Source: Perca fluviatilis (Eukaryota; Chordata; Actinopteri; Perciformes; Percidae). Taken from it: a stretch of DNA of 64,000 nucleotides. Made by a program: the position numbers and the translations under genes. Numbering within the stretch: the stretch's first letter is position 1; the number at the start of each line of letters is the position of its first letter. This document shows, one piece after another, positions 1-11,200 of the stretch. Location of the stretch: positions 11,729,434 through 11,793,433 of the forward strand of contig NC_053123.1 in the NCBI RefSeq assembly GCF_010015445.1. The letters are read 5' to 3'. The notes under the pieces are model-generated. The model had not been told where the DNA came from. It searched no databases and saw only the letters and a list, made by a program, of their open reading frames with translations.

Positions 1-235
1 TGTATACAGCTCCGGGGGCGGGGCTTCATGGCTTTCAGTCAAGCATGTCTTCAGGCGATTAATACGCCTTTTTGGAAATGAATACCTCCTATTATCCTAC
101 TAATGTTACAACCAAGCTTTTCTAAACTTTCCCTCGACAAGCACGAGAGGATCCACTCTCCAGCAATACAGGAGGCCAAGCAATCGGCCCGTTTTCCAAC
201 AGACACGTTTTGAACGGGCAGTGAACTAGTTTAAA
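1..235. repeat. Fragment of a dispersed fish repeat
   Basis: The part from about 160 to 232 resembles 9540-9625: both hold a 'CAGCAATAC' stretch, then 'AGCAATC(G/T)GCCCGTT', 'ACGGGCA' and 'ACTAGT'. The earlier part (about 55-95) also resembles 9202-9235. The same order at two places 9 kb apart shows a dispersed repeat. The left edge is cut by the window, no terminal repeat is visible, and the superfamily is unknown. Confidence 0.5.
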
Positions 236-999
236 CAAATCATGACACAATTTGAAAACTGGTGCTTTTATATTCATTATGCTGTCTATTGAAAACTTTT
301 TTTCATTTCTGTCTCTCATTTTACTTAACAGCCACACAATTTGCATTCTGTAAATGGAAAATTTAAAAGCAATTGAATAAGCTGTTTTCATTTCTCAAAA
401 ACAAGACTTAACCAAAACAAGACAGTCTTGCCTCATAATAATGTATTAGTATTCAGTTAGAAATTACTAATACTAATTTGTGATGCATTAGACATCACTA
501 CATGCACATGCTGTACTTAGAGTACTTATGGCTTATTTAGCCACAAAGCTTATGTACACAAAATCACAGTCAAACTGTCTCCCAGTGGCAAGCAGATCAT
601 TTGTTCAGTTTTAGTGGGGCAGTAAAGCAGGCTGTCCTGCAAAGCTAACAGTGAATAGTTTCAGATTCACACTCAAAAGAAAAGCTAAAAAAAAAAAAAC
701 GACCATCTGTTGCCAAAACTTCTTCAGTCCATTTAATGAGCAGCTGACACAAGTATAAATGTTTTAGCCTGTGACCTTCATCAGTGCACCAGGAAACACC
801 TTTTGATTCCCGCCTCTAAATCACCTCCCTAGAACTCTGCACACTACAGCAAACACAGTACAATCTAATGTGTGTAGTGACTACACACATAAGATTTGAC
901 TGGTACTGTACATTGACACCATAGTGTTTTCAAAGGTTGATATATGGTATATATAGAGAATATAACAAGACTGGCTCCCTTCTAGAACCTTTCCCAAAT
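236..999. other. Gene-free flank, nothing recognised
   Basis: AT-rich DNA with short chance open frames only. A stretch near 585-645 weakly resembles 1622-1680 (shared 'CCAGTGGC', 'ATTTGTTCAG' and 'GCAGGCTGT' in the same order), which hints at an old local duplication or a degraded repeat. No gene, RNA or terminal repeat is seen. Confidence 0.5.
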
Positions 1000-1380
1000 T
1001 TAAATGACCACTCCAATTGTTACACACAAACTTTAGTTGTCATGAGGTGTAGCCTACCACTAAGCCTGTGAAAAGAGTTTTAAGTTTTAAAAAAGAATTC
1101 TCAGTTTGGGCTTTTGGTCAACTTTTTTACAAAGTTCTGTTACAAACAAAGGATGTGTGGTGCTTGAAATATGTGGGTGTTTACTAGGCAGGGAGAGTCT
1201 AATGAAAGACTCTTGATTTGCATTATGGGAAATGTAGGCTCCAGTGTTTTGGAGTTTGCCCCAGTCGGGATATCTCTGCATCAATTGCTTCAATTTTGAC
1301 CATTCTTTTTTTAATCTGTCTCTTGTGAGTCTCCCAACTTTACGGAATTGCAATACTAAAACTCTGGAGTACCACTTTAA
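1000..1380. mobile_element. TTAA-bounded MITE, 381 bp
   Basis: The segment starts with TTAA at 1000-1003 and ends with TTAA at 1377-1380. The ends are imperfect inverted repeats: the left reads TTAAATGACCACTCC and the complement of the right reads TTAAAGTGGTACTCC. TTAA target duplications are typical of piggyBac-type elements. From memory the right half matches a very common non-autonomous fish element. The 99-codon minus-strand frame inside it is a chance frame of the repeat, not a gene. The superfamily is inferred from the TTAA alone. Confidence 0.65.
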
Positions 1381-2159
1381 CTTCATATACCAGGCACTTT
1401 AAATAGCATACAACTGTAAATGATTCTGCTGTCTGTCTGGCCAGATGTTAAAAGGCAACCTAAAATGAAACTGTACATTACCAAGGATCATCTCAGAACC
1501 TCCTCTATGATTGCTTCTCCTGTGCTCTCTAAAAAAATAAAAAATGTCCCACAATCTCCCCCAACAATTCTTATTCATGCCATTGTTTATGAAATGTCAC
1601 AGGCCGAATGAATGTGAATTCCCCCAGTGGCTAGCGGAGAATTTGTTCAGGCTTCAGCAGGCCAGTGGTGCAGGCTGTTAGACACAGCTGGCAGGGGAGC
1701 GCGCCTTGTTGTTCTGGGGGGCTTGAGGGTAGGTGAGCTTCTGTCAGAGTAGAGGCATAGGTCGGGCCCATGATGCGTGTGGCATGTTGTTGGTACAGCT
1801 GATGGGGAGAGGAAGAGGGTCAGCGGTTCCTCCCAGGCTTCCCATCCCCCCGTCCCATCTGCCCTGCACTGACAGGCTGTGAGCAGAATAACAAGTCAGC
1901 ATCTGTCCAGTAATGAGGTCCCACGCTCAGCATCAAGATATCAAATGCTAACAGGTAGATGATAATAGTGTAGCCTCATCAGTTCACTCACTGTAATCAC
2001 TTGCTCCTCTACAAAGCACTCAAAACAGTAATTACTGGACAGTTCTGCATTGCAGCAAATATCTGTACACTTCAGATTCCCACTGTATTCTCTCATACAG
2101 GGTAATGCTCCTAAGACAGTCAATAAAATACAATGAAATTGAAATTGAAATGAAAAAAC
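1381..2159. other. Gene-free flank, nothing recognised
   Basis: No coding frame of credible composition and no repeat boundary is seen. There is a short GC-rich patch around 1680-1870. This could be unique flanking DNA. Confidence 0.4.
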
Positions 2160-2440
2160 TTAATTGCTCTTTTTTTTCGAGAGTGAGATGATATTACTCA
2201 TGATGATACTACTGCTTAGCGCAAAGATGGAAAGCAGGGTGAAACAGCTAGCCTAGCTACTGCAAAGTTAATATGCCTTCCAACAACTGTAAAACTCACT
2301 AATTAACATGTACTGTATCTAATTGTTTTTTTATCTGTATGCAAACATAGACATAAAAGCAACAATTTGTGATTTTTAAATGGAGTGCTGCAACTATTTC
2401 TTGACAAACATCATTTTATCCATGTATTAGTATCTGCAAC
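2160..2440 (+). repeat. Fragment of a fish interspersed repeat
   Basis: The stretch with 'GAGAGTGAGATGAT', 'GAAACAGCTAGCCTAGCT' and 'CTCACTAATTAACATGTA' matches, as I remember it, the interior of a common fish non-autonomous element. A related piece lies in the opposite orientation at about 3370-3500, where the complement reads TTTTCGAGAGTGAGATGA. No TIR or target duplication was found, so this is a degraded fragment. Confidence 0.5.
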
Positions 2441-2465
2441 TACAGTGCTGGTTGCCAGATGTGGT

Positions 2466-3105
2466 CAGGGATAGGGCTGGGTACCGAACTCAATATTTAT
2501 TAGGCACCGACTTAATTGCCTCTATAGTATTGAGTATCGAAAAGTCCTCATCATTCAATACCAAATTTCACTACCTAAAGAGTAAATCTCATCAGCGTCA
2601 GTGTGCCAATCAGCATGCAGCATGCTTCTACCAAGATGTAATAATGCTGGTGATTGGCTGTCTTAATGTTACACGTTGTAGAGGCGTTATTATGGATCCC
2701 ACGAAGCAGACCGATTGGTTGGGCTTAGGCATTGACCTTGAGTGGTTAAGGTATGATAGCTGATTGGTCAGGGGATAGGACCTGAACAAATCGGGTTACA
2801 TCACCTAGCGTAAGCATGGACGCATGGCCAATAATAGCGTGTGAATACTATTGAAGGGCGGATTGCCTAGAAGTTGCGTGGGTTCCATAATAAGGCGTTG
2901 TAGAGGCATGCAGGAAAAACTACGTTAAGCACAGAGACGGGCTCACATGGTAGGAGCTAAAAAATAAACAATAAGATTTGTAACGCAATTTGTAATGTTG
3001 TTAAAATGTTGTTAAATTGTTAAAATGGATTTTATGAAATTGGTATCGAAAAAAGTATCTATTAGGAACCGGTATCGAAGTCACAGTATTGGTATCGGTA
3101 CAGGT
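2466..3105 (+). mobile_element. MITE of the 'GGGCTGGGTACCGAA' type, right end degraded
   Basis: The left end reads ATAGGGCTGGGTACCGAA. The interior right side carries repeated 'GGTATCGAA' and 'GGTATCGGTAC' motifs that are sub-terminal inverted counterparts of the left end. The expected mirror of the left terminus is not clean at about 3103, so the right tip is missing or diverged. A related start occurs at 22884 inside another element. The open frame at 2452-2763 is not a gene. Confidence 0.55.
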
Positions 3106-3254
3106 TATGGTCTTTGAACAGGCACAATGGTGCTAACCTGGCAACCTCACTGTGATCACAAGATTATGCACAGTCACTGCGTGACTGTTATTCGCTACAA
3201 AATAGTACAGGTGGCAACTCACAGGGAAAAAAAACTGATTTCAACTAGTGGATG
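3106..3254. other. Short spacer between repeats
   Basis: No coding or repeat signal is recognised here. Confidence 0.3.
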
Positions 3255-3371
3255 AATCAGGGGCGTAACACAAAATTCTGGGCCCTGTAAAAAAGGCATT
3301 AATTCTGGCATAACAGTTTTTGGGCCCTGGGTACTCAGTCCCCTTTCCACCCCCAGTCCAACACCCCTGGG
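3255..3371. mobile_element. Short MITE-like remnant with CAGGGG ends
   Basis: The left end reads CAGGGGCGTAACAC and the right end reads CCAACACCCCTGG, giving short inverted termini (CAGGGGYGT). 'GGGCCCTG' occurs twice inside. About 115 bp, so a strongly shortened element or fragment. The superfamily is unknown. Confidence 0.4.
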
Positions 3372-3505
3372 ACGGATTCAACACATAAGATATAACATGT
3401 AAATGAATAAGCTTTGGATGTGCTAGTTAGCTTTTTTCCATTTGGAGAAACAGAGCCAGATTAATTTCAATCTTCTCATCTCACTCTCGAAAAGAAAACA
3501 TTGAC
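3372..3505 (-). repeat. Inverted fragment related to 2160-2440
   Basis: The complement of 3474-3497 carries the same TTTTCGAGAGTGAGATGA block as 2168-2190, and ACATGTTATATCTTATGTG follows on that strand. The two fragments flank 2.4-3.4 kb in opposite orientation. They are either two independent insertions or the ends of one rearranged element. Confidence 0.45.
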
Positions 3506-4395
3506 TATTCTTTTAATATCACGCACTCAGGCTAGTGTTTGCCTTTGTGTTAGCCTCCCTCCTGACTGCAAGACTTAAAAAACAATGTAGTAGTTATTCT
3601 CTGTGTGGTATACTGTAATTCTGTAGGTTTCTAACAGTCTGGAGATATGTTAAATACCTCTTAAACTCTTAAATGCCTACCAGTTGTGTATCCTTCTTAT
3701 ACTATGGCAGCTCGCTCAGAAAACCTGACACCATGAACTCTGAAAAGAGAAGCAAGGCTGTTTTTTATTAAGAGGCTGTAAGAAAGTAAGCTCATTTATT
3801 ATTTATAATAAACTACATCTATTGTACTGTTGTATTGATGTTTCACAAGAATGTTTTTTGGGCCGAAAATATTCAACTAGTGACATTTAGCTTTTGTTCC
3901 ACTTATGGGAAAGAGAGGATTTCTTTTATTTTTCCATGCGGGGTCAGTTTAGAGAACTAAAAATGCACTTTAGAAGGAGAAAGCAAAGTCTCGCCTCAGT
4001 TAACTGCTTTGCTGCTGTGGCATTCAGCTATAAAGGCAGATCTCTGCTATTTTGGAAGTTGATTATTGGGTACCCTTTGTCAACAGGCAACTTTTTTTTA
4101 AATTCAGTTTAGATAAATAACTTTACATGTACTTCCATTTATTTTATAGTTTCAACTCATTCTGTAGAAATCATTGACATTCATCAGGTCACAGGAATAA
4201 GACAAGTTAATGCCAAATTCAACCCTCTTCAGCTACCTTCATAGCTAAAGGTCAATGGTTTGGACTACTACTTAGCCTACTGCAGTGCTATTGAGGCCAC
4301 ACCCACTGCACAGATCATTTCTAGAATCTAACATTCTACAGCAGATTGAAGTTGATTGAAGAAAGATTGAAGCCAGTACTGCGTTTGAGCCCAAG
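3506..4395. other. Gene-free flank, nothing recognised
   Basis: AT-rich sequence with no credible coding frame. The 72-codon frame at 3894-4112 has no recognisable domain. Confidence 0.4.
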
Positions 4396-4677
4396 GACTA
4401 CATCCCATCCAAATTCCCATAATTTCCATTAATTCCCATGAAAGTTTCCAAATTAGAATGTTTCCAAAATTCCCCTTTCCATGGAAAGCAATATTAAAAA
4501 TATCCAGTTTATTCCCATTAATTCCCGTTTATTCCTGTTAATTCTCGTTAATTTCCATTAATTCCCATGAAAGTTTCCAAATTGGAATGTTTCCAAAATT
4601 CCCTAGCTAAATTTTCCATGGAAAGTTTCCGGAAAATTTACCGGGAAATTTCCACCCATTTGCAACCCTAGTTCTGA
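4396..4677. repeat. 'ATTCCCAT' fish interspersed repeat with internal duplication
   Basis: Dense repetition of 'ATTCCCATTAATTCCC'-like units and two copies of 'CCCATGAAAGTTTCCAAATT' about 120 bp apart. The right end reads 'GGGAAATTTCCACCCATTTG' followed by GCAACCCTAG. This composition matches a dispersed fish non-autonomous element known to me only by its look. The 3' side looks intact, while the 5' boundary near 4396 is unclear. Confidence 0.55.
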
Positions 4678-5484
4678 CACACATCTCAAGCCTCTGGAGA
4701 GGTTATGGCATGCCCAATTTGTTTTACCTCCAGCAAGTGGCACAGTGGTCAATGTTCATAACTTTTTTTTCTCTGTTTTGCATATAAATATTGAGGGTGT
4801 GTGCATGAGTAATATGTTGCATTGGTGAATAAAACAGCGTGCTGTGTTTGGACTTGAAGAGAAGTGATCCTCAGGGCTATAAAAGAAATCACTGAACCCT
4901 GCTCTTTGCGCTCATGTGCAAAGCATGGCAATTCCTCAGTCCACTGCACAAGCTTCCCAAATTCCCTTTGGGCAGTGTGTTCTTACATATAAAGAGAAAT
5001 GAGTACACATATGGTCCTTTAGAAGATAGTACAACCTTAATAATGAGAGCTCTCATTGGGCAGTGGAACCTCTGACTTTCATCTACTATTATAACATGCT
5101 AGCAGAAATTGTGCTCGCAAAGGCCAAACTAAGCTACTGAACCACACCATGTCCAATCTCAGCATTAATGCAAGCTGATATGATAGCTAGAAAGCTACAC
5201 CAGTAATTCAAGCATTTTCATGGTGATGAAAGCTACTGTAAAACTCAAGTGTTCTGAATTTCCAAACTGGTTAGTGAATGCCTTCAAATCCACCTTTGTA
5301 GTTTCACCGTAGAATCGCCTAATCCAAAATCACAAATGAACAGATATTTAGACTATGTGGGTTTGCATGAGCACGTTGATCCCTCACCATGTGTGTGGTC
5401 ATGATGTTTCACCAGGCTTTATTATTTGATATGAACAGTTTTCTATGGACTGCACATTGTTTTTATTCTTCTTATTTCTTTGCC
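4678..5484. other. Gene-free flank, nothing recognised
   Basis: No recognisable gene or repeat. The 66-codon minus frame at 4749-4949 shows no domain. Confidence 0.4.
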
Positions 5485-5872
5485 TTAAAGCTTTAGTGCG
5501 TACATTTTTTATATTAATGAATGTCCGTTACATTCAAGCCATTTTCAAGTGAGTTGCTACAAAGCTAATTAAGACTTTCAGCTTCACACAACTCTCTCTC
5601 TATATTTCTCAGTATGGCTATGTTTAGAAATTGTTGTCGTCCGGCGACTTTCGTGCGCAGAAGCTCGAGTGAAGATAATTACCTTTTCTGAAGAGTCCAT
5701 CATGTTTTTTAATCCTCCATGTCCTCCTTGGTTACAAGCAACTGTGTGGAGGAGGGGTGGTGGCGCATGCGCGATCACAGAAGGCTTGTATCATGTGGAT
5801 ACAACAACAGTTTTGTGGTCATTATTTATAATTCCTCATGGGGGCAACAGAAACTACGAACTATAGCTTTAA
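5485..5872. mobile_element. TTAA-bounded MITE, about 380 bp
   Basis: TTAA at 5485-5488 and 5869-5872 flank inverted termini: the left reads AGCTTTAGTGCGTA and the complement of the right reads AGCTATAGTTCGTA. The interior includes 'GGAGGAGGGGTGGTGGCGCATGCGC' in two blocks and 'GTCGTCCGGCGACTTTCGTG', which I recognise as a frequent fish repeat. The TTAA target duplication suggests a piggyBac-like origin. The overlapping plus and minus open frames here are repeat-derived. Confidence 0.7.
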
Positions 5873-8262
5873 CTTTTAAACCACCTAGTTGGTGGCCTGT
5901 TGTGCTTCATCTTAGGCCTTTTGATCACTGTAAATATTGGCATTGTGTAATGTGAGTGTCGTGCATTGCTCTCTACCATAGTTTCTTTTTTTGATATCAC
6001 TTTACTACTAAACCTGTTTGAACTTGTCATTGTGTTTATTGATGAGCATATAACCTTAGAATATGTTCAGTCTTAAACTTCTACATCATTTCAAGGAGGG
6101 ATGTTAATTATTTTCTCTGAAAAACAGTACATTGGTTATTTTACAGTAAATTGCAACAGTACAGTATGCATCACTTTGACCAGAATAGCAAGTTATGGTG
6201 TTCACTAACCACATAAGGTACCTTGATATAGGTAGTTGAGTGATTTTAGTTATGAACAGTAAAGCCAGCCCTTCTAATTGTCCTGTACTTTCAGCTGAAG
6301 GGAGGGACAGTAAAGCGGCAGTAGAGCGGGTAGTCGGAGTCGGTTACAACTGTGCATGCTCCCAGCATTAGGGTGCAGGAGGTGAGTTTAAACAAATTAG
6401 GAGAACAAAAGATTGAGAGAACAATAATTTTGGCAACTGTTTGTGAAATTCAGCCCTCTTACTAGAACAAGCATAGAGAAAAATCAAATAGTTGCATATA
6501 ACGGGGCCAACGGGGTAGTTCCATATGCCATGACTTGCTTGAACTGACTTGTCAACCTGTCAATATACAATCCTTTGAATGTGCAGTTGTGAATTGAGAA
6601 TGTCCGTCATGCATGAAAGTCTGATCTTTTTTTGATTTGGTTCAGATATGACCATCAAACAGACGGTTGAGGGTGTTGGTGGGGCCCTGCCGTGTCATAT
6701 GTGCAGATCTGAGAGGCCTGATATTATAAATGGGCTTTAGGGGGTATGGATGTCATCCCCTTTGAATTCAATTTAAAGTTTGCCCGGTGATGAAGATGGC
6801 TTTTTGCATTTGCAGGGCTCTTTGTCACGGCTTATGTGTGCACATCTTGGCATGCATGGATTTCTTGTGAACAAGACAAAAATGTGCTTTGATTTGAGCA
6901 CAAGCAAATGAGGCTCTGAAACTGCAGACATTTCCATCACAACATAATTATACTGAATAGCCTTCAGTGTACAAAACTCTACCCAGAGCAGTTACATCTA
7001 AGCGAGAGAAATTACATTGATTTAAGATAAACTATTACATACTTACAATTGTAGTGACGGACAAAGGTATGAAACAGAGGGCACAGTTTAAACGTGGGCT
7101 CTTAATCTTATAACATGCAAAAGTGGGCTCTAGTTATCAGATGGAGATTAAGAAAAAAAACAATGGTACGGCTTCGTGAACACAAACGTCAGTGACTTAA
7201 GTACCCTTCAGTACCTTTTCTCATTAGATTGCAACAGTACAATCTAAAGTTTCCTCTCTTAGCTCAAGGAAAAAAAGAACAAATATCAGCCTGCTGTCTG
7301 CAGCCTCCACAATTCCACATTTGAAACATCGAGAAAAACAAGAAATACAATATTTTGTGGCTTTTATGCAAATATGACATTTCCCCTGCTGGTTCCAAAG
7401 AGCCAAGTTCTCTGTTGACCACAGATACCTGCCTGTGTTACTGCTGAGGTAGCAGCAGCCTTTGTTGCACTGAGTCTTCATTATTTGTTATCAACACATT
7501 AATACCTGTCAAATAGAAATGACACAAATGCAAGTCTAAAAGTTGTGCTGCTCTGTGTACCAAATCAATGGGAAGTGTATGTTAGATGTATCAGTGGGCA
7601 GGCCTAACTCGTGGCTGCACTTTCGGGATTGAATTGCAGTGCGTGTCTAGCTTTTTTTTCATTCATTGTTATTGAAATAGATTAAGCATAAAAGTATAGT
7701 CCTAATATACAAAATTACAATTCCAATGTATCTTCATGCTGTAACTTTACATCTCTCTAATGTGTTTGTGTATGTGTGTGTGTGTGTGGGGGGGGCTCAT
7801 GAACCGTTTATCCAATCTACGTCACACTTGGTTTCCTGGGTACCTGATAAACTTGGAATTTGTAGCAGTTTGGACAGCATTGGATATTAATAAACTGTGA
7901 ATTAAACAACCAAACAATAATGGTTGGGGCAAAAATGCCCTTCACAATAAAAGCCCAGATTAATTTCACTCGGATCATTTCGCTAAAAGGAAACTCAATA
8001 AAAAGATATTTTTGCCGACACTAGATATCAATCAAAAGCCAGACACTATATCATATTAAGTTGCTGTGAGCTGTAAATTCACCAGTTCTAAGCACACAGC
8101 AGAAGATAACGTCATCTCGGAGCTGACCGGGCAAAGAGAGATTTCTTCCTCACTCAGACTCACCCTGGGTCCGGTTGTTATAAGTGGGGTGCTAAGTTAG
8201 GCTAACACCAATCACATTACCGTTGGCAAAATTCCACCACAAATCAAATTCATTCTTCAATG
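5873..8262. other. Gene-free flank with one GT microsatellite
   Basis: No gene or bounded element recognised over 2.4 kb. A short (GT)n tract followed by a G-run lies at 7761-7795. Open frames such as the minus frame at 7224-7481 lack domains and have low-complexity composition. Confidence 0.45.
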
Positions 8263-9202
8263 TTAAAGTAATGGTTCGGAGTAATTTCACCCTAGGGTCC
8301 TTTGCACCATGACCTCGAGCCAAACACCCCCCCAGAAGCTTTTTTCACCTGGGTCTAACATTGGGAGAGTTAGCGTAGAGTAGCGTAGAGTAGCGTTAGC
8401 CGCTGAATAGCTTAGCGCAGAGGCTAATGGATCCGAAGTGTCTCTTAACATTACCCCACTAATAATGCCCGAAATGATACCAAAGGTCTACACTAGTATA
8501 TATAGGTTCTGCACTCATAAAACGATGGATTGTAAAGTTTGTAAGTACACCAGAAGGTTATGTAAATAACACTTGCCTGCTGGCTTCTGCTCTCTGCTGT
8601 TGTTGTTGCTGCTGCTGTAAGACGAGTGCTTAGGGACATCTACAAATTACAACACCGAAAAGAGATGCAACAAAAATATTTTTTAATTTAACTTATTTTT
8701 TAAAGTAAGTGCTGTAATATAACTAGCAGGAGACAAGTAATAATTGAGGTAAGTTTGGAGACATTACCTTATTTAATCATTAAATTAATAAATATTTTTG
8801 TTGCATCTCTTTTCGGTGTTGTAATTTGTAGATGTCCCTAAGCACTCCTACTGCCCGGTAGTAACAGCAGCAGCAGCAGCAGAGAGTAGAAGCCAGCGGG
8901 CAAGTGTTATTTACATAAACTTCTGGTGTACTTACAAATTTTACAATCCATCGTTATATGAGTGCATAACCTATTTGTACTACTGTAGACGTTTGGTATC
9001 ATTTCGGGCATTATTAGTGGGGTAATGTTAAGAGACACTTGGGATCCATTAGCCCCTGCGCTAAGCTATTCAGCTGATAACGCTACGCTGCACACGCCTC
9101 CCAATGTTCGACCCAGGTGAAAAAAGCTTCTGGGGGGGTGTTTGGCTCGAGATCATGGTGCAAAGGACCCTAGGGTGAAATTACTCCGAACCATCACTTT
9201 AA
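8263..9202. mobile_element. Large fold-back (long inverted repeat) element, 940 bp
   Basis: Two arms of roughly 420 bp are near-complementary over their length. The left arm starts TTAAAGTAATGGTTCGGAG; the right ends with its complement, CTCCGAACCATCACTTTAA. The innermost paired part is 'CACCGAAAAGAGATGCAAC' on the left and its complement around 8800-8820. The unpaired centre is about 70-100 bp (roughly 8690-8780). Both tips end in TTAA (8263-8266, 9199-9202), again suggesting a TTAA-targeting class. The (CTG)n tract in the left arm pairs with (CAG)n in the right. No coding capacity. Confidence 0.85.
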
Positions 9203-9625
9203 TCGTCAAGCCGAGCCTGTTTGGAAATTAACACCTCTGCTGAAGTGTTGAATTCATTAACGATAATAATGACGATACGAGACAGCACCGCCGTCATTAA
9301 ACACTGACTGTCTACATGCGATATCGTTGACGAAAAAGACAACACTAACATGTAATCAAATACTCTTTGTTTTGTGATATAATTTTGTGATATTTTGTTA
9401 GTAAATCTGAATCTGCAACGTTCTCCGTCAGATAAATGTTTTCCTCTGAAGTAGATGTAGTAAGTCAGTAGTAGGTTATACAACGTAGTTGCATATTAAG
9501 TGCTTTAAGGTCCTTCTGTAAGTATTTTTGGGGTACAGTGGTTCTGGAGAATGCTACAAGCAGCAATACCACAGGCAAAGCAATCTGCCCGTTCCAAACA
9601 GGCACAACGGGCACTGTACTAGTCA
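9203..9625. repeat. Fragment of the same repeat family as 1-235
   Basis: Shared blocks with 1-235: 'TTTGGAAAT.AA.ACCTC' near 9219 and 'AGCAATCTGCCCGTT...ACGGGCACTGTACTAGT' near 9580-9625. It directly abuts the fold-back element, so the fold-back element may have inserted into or beside this repeat. No clear termini. Confidence 0.45.
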
Positions 9626-11057
9626 CTGTAAATGTGTGATATGCATTTCTCTGTTTAAATTTAGAGGATTAGCAAAACATTTGCAAAACAAAGCAATCAA
9701 TCAAAATTATGAATTGACTAATAATTGACTGCTGACAGTTTTAATTAAATTTGTCATTCACATTCAAAGTAGGAGCTGCAGTGTTCAGCCAATTGATGAT
9801 TTAAAATATCCCTGCCAGCAGCTTTTTGAAGGACACTTGCAAAAAGTTCACAAAGCTGTGAGTAAATAGTAATTCTTGACCATAGCTCTACATTCCATTC
9901 AGTCCAGATATTTTCCACTATGTTATCACATTGCAATAACATAAGACGTTTCAGAGCAAACATCAACCAGCACATCATCACTAAAAAATGTGTCCAGTCA
10001 AAGACACATTCGTAATATCTCTTTTAATATGTGTTTTATCTGTGACTTAATTACTGTGTTTAATTGATGATCCATGGGCAAAACTGCCAGCAGCACACGC
10101 ACTTTTTAAAGATGATTAAAGAAACTTTTCATTCGAGGAACACTGTCAAGCTAATTCACTTTAGGCCTGCACTTTTTCATCATTTGTGGGTTTTGTACCT
10201 ATCCAACACTATAAACTCACCACGCTTGTTCAAGTTCAGGTGAGATTTACCTCCAAATTTACATGTAATCTTTCTAATCATTCAATCCATAACAAAGCTT
10301 GTTGGAACAAATATCTAAGTTAAATTATGTTAAGTAAATTAGGTTTGACTATAATATCTCGGGTCCACCTACATACAGTACAAGCTTTTTCCAGGGCCTT
10401 CAGCTGCAACAGAGGATGGAACATTTTCAGATGCAGTTTAAAGCTAATGCGCAAACCTTGAGTTAAGAATTTGTTCCCGCTAGTAAGGCTCTGGACTTTG
10501 GGTCTACGGTTTGGTTATTAGTGTCCTTGCTTGCAGAGTGAGAAGCGCATTGTTGTTATTGTATGTCATTGTATGTCATTGTTTTCAACAACGAAACACA
10601 CTTTAGCAGCTCTCAATATGACAGTTAAATCACAGACAAACAGAAATATAAAATTTAAATAATAAAATAGCAAATAACAAAATATAAAATTTAAATAGTA
10701 AAATATAACAATCAAGATAAATAAACACGATGAGGTGGCACTATATACATAGTTATTATTATTTTGTAGGTATTTTAAATATGAGAACTGTTTCCAGTAC
10801 CGCACCTTTTACAGTCACAGACATCAACCTCTTGCCACAAGCCTTCTTTCTTTTATAATGTAAAAATCTAACCCACAGAAAATACACTTTTGACTCTTAA
10901 TTGATAGACGTGGAGAGTACTGTCAGACTGTCATTTATTGTCATAGAAACTGAAGGCTGAATCCTTCTTCACTCTGCCTCTTATAACTTAAGTTTTTCCT
11001 TTTAATTGAATTGAATTTAAACGATGTACACATCATCATGTGCAGGTACTTGTGCTG
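9626..11057. other. Gene-free flank, nothing recognised
   Basis: AT-rich sequence. Around 10640-10720 there are imperfect 'AAATATAAAATTTAAATA' duplications. No credible gene. Confidence 0.4.
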
Positions 11058-11200
11058 CCTCTCACATGGTACAAATACTAAAGTAATATGTTTCCTCTCA
11101 CGTGGTACAAATACTAAAGTAATATGTTTCCTCTCATGTGGTACAAATACTAAAGTAATATGTTTCCTCTCATGTGGTACAAATACTAAAGTAATACTTT
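11058..11200. repeat. Tandem repeat, 36 bp unit x 4
   Basis: Units start at 11058, 11094, 11130 and 11166. Each begins CCTCTCAYRTGGTACAAATA and continues CTAAAGTAATATGTTT, with only one or two changes between units; the last unit decays at its end. Because 36 is a multiple of three, it produces repeated peptides in open frames on both strands (10941-11213 minus, 11011-11313 plus), which I regard as artefacts. It is not a CRISPR: the units are contiguous, with no spacers. Confidence 0.9.

Noticed and set aside
11058..11200. CRISPR-like array
   Set aside because: Units are contiguous without spacers, and the host is a vertebrate.
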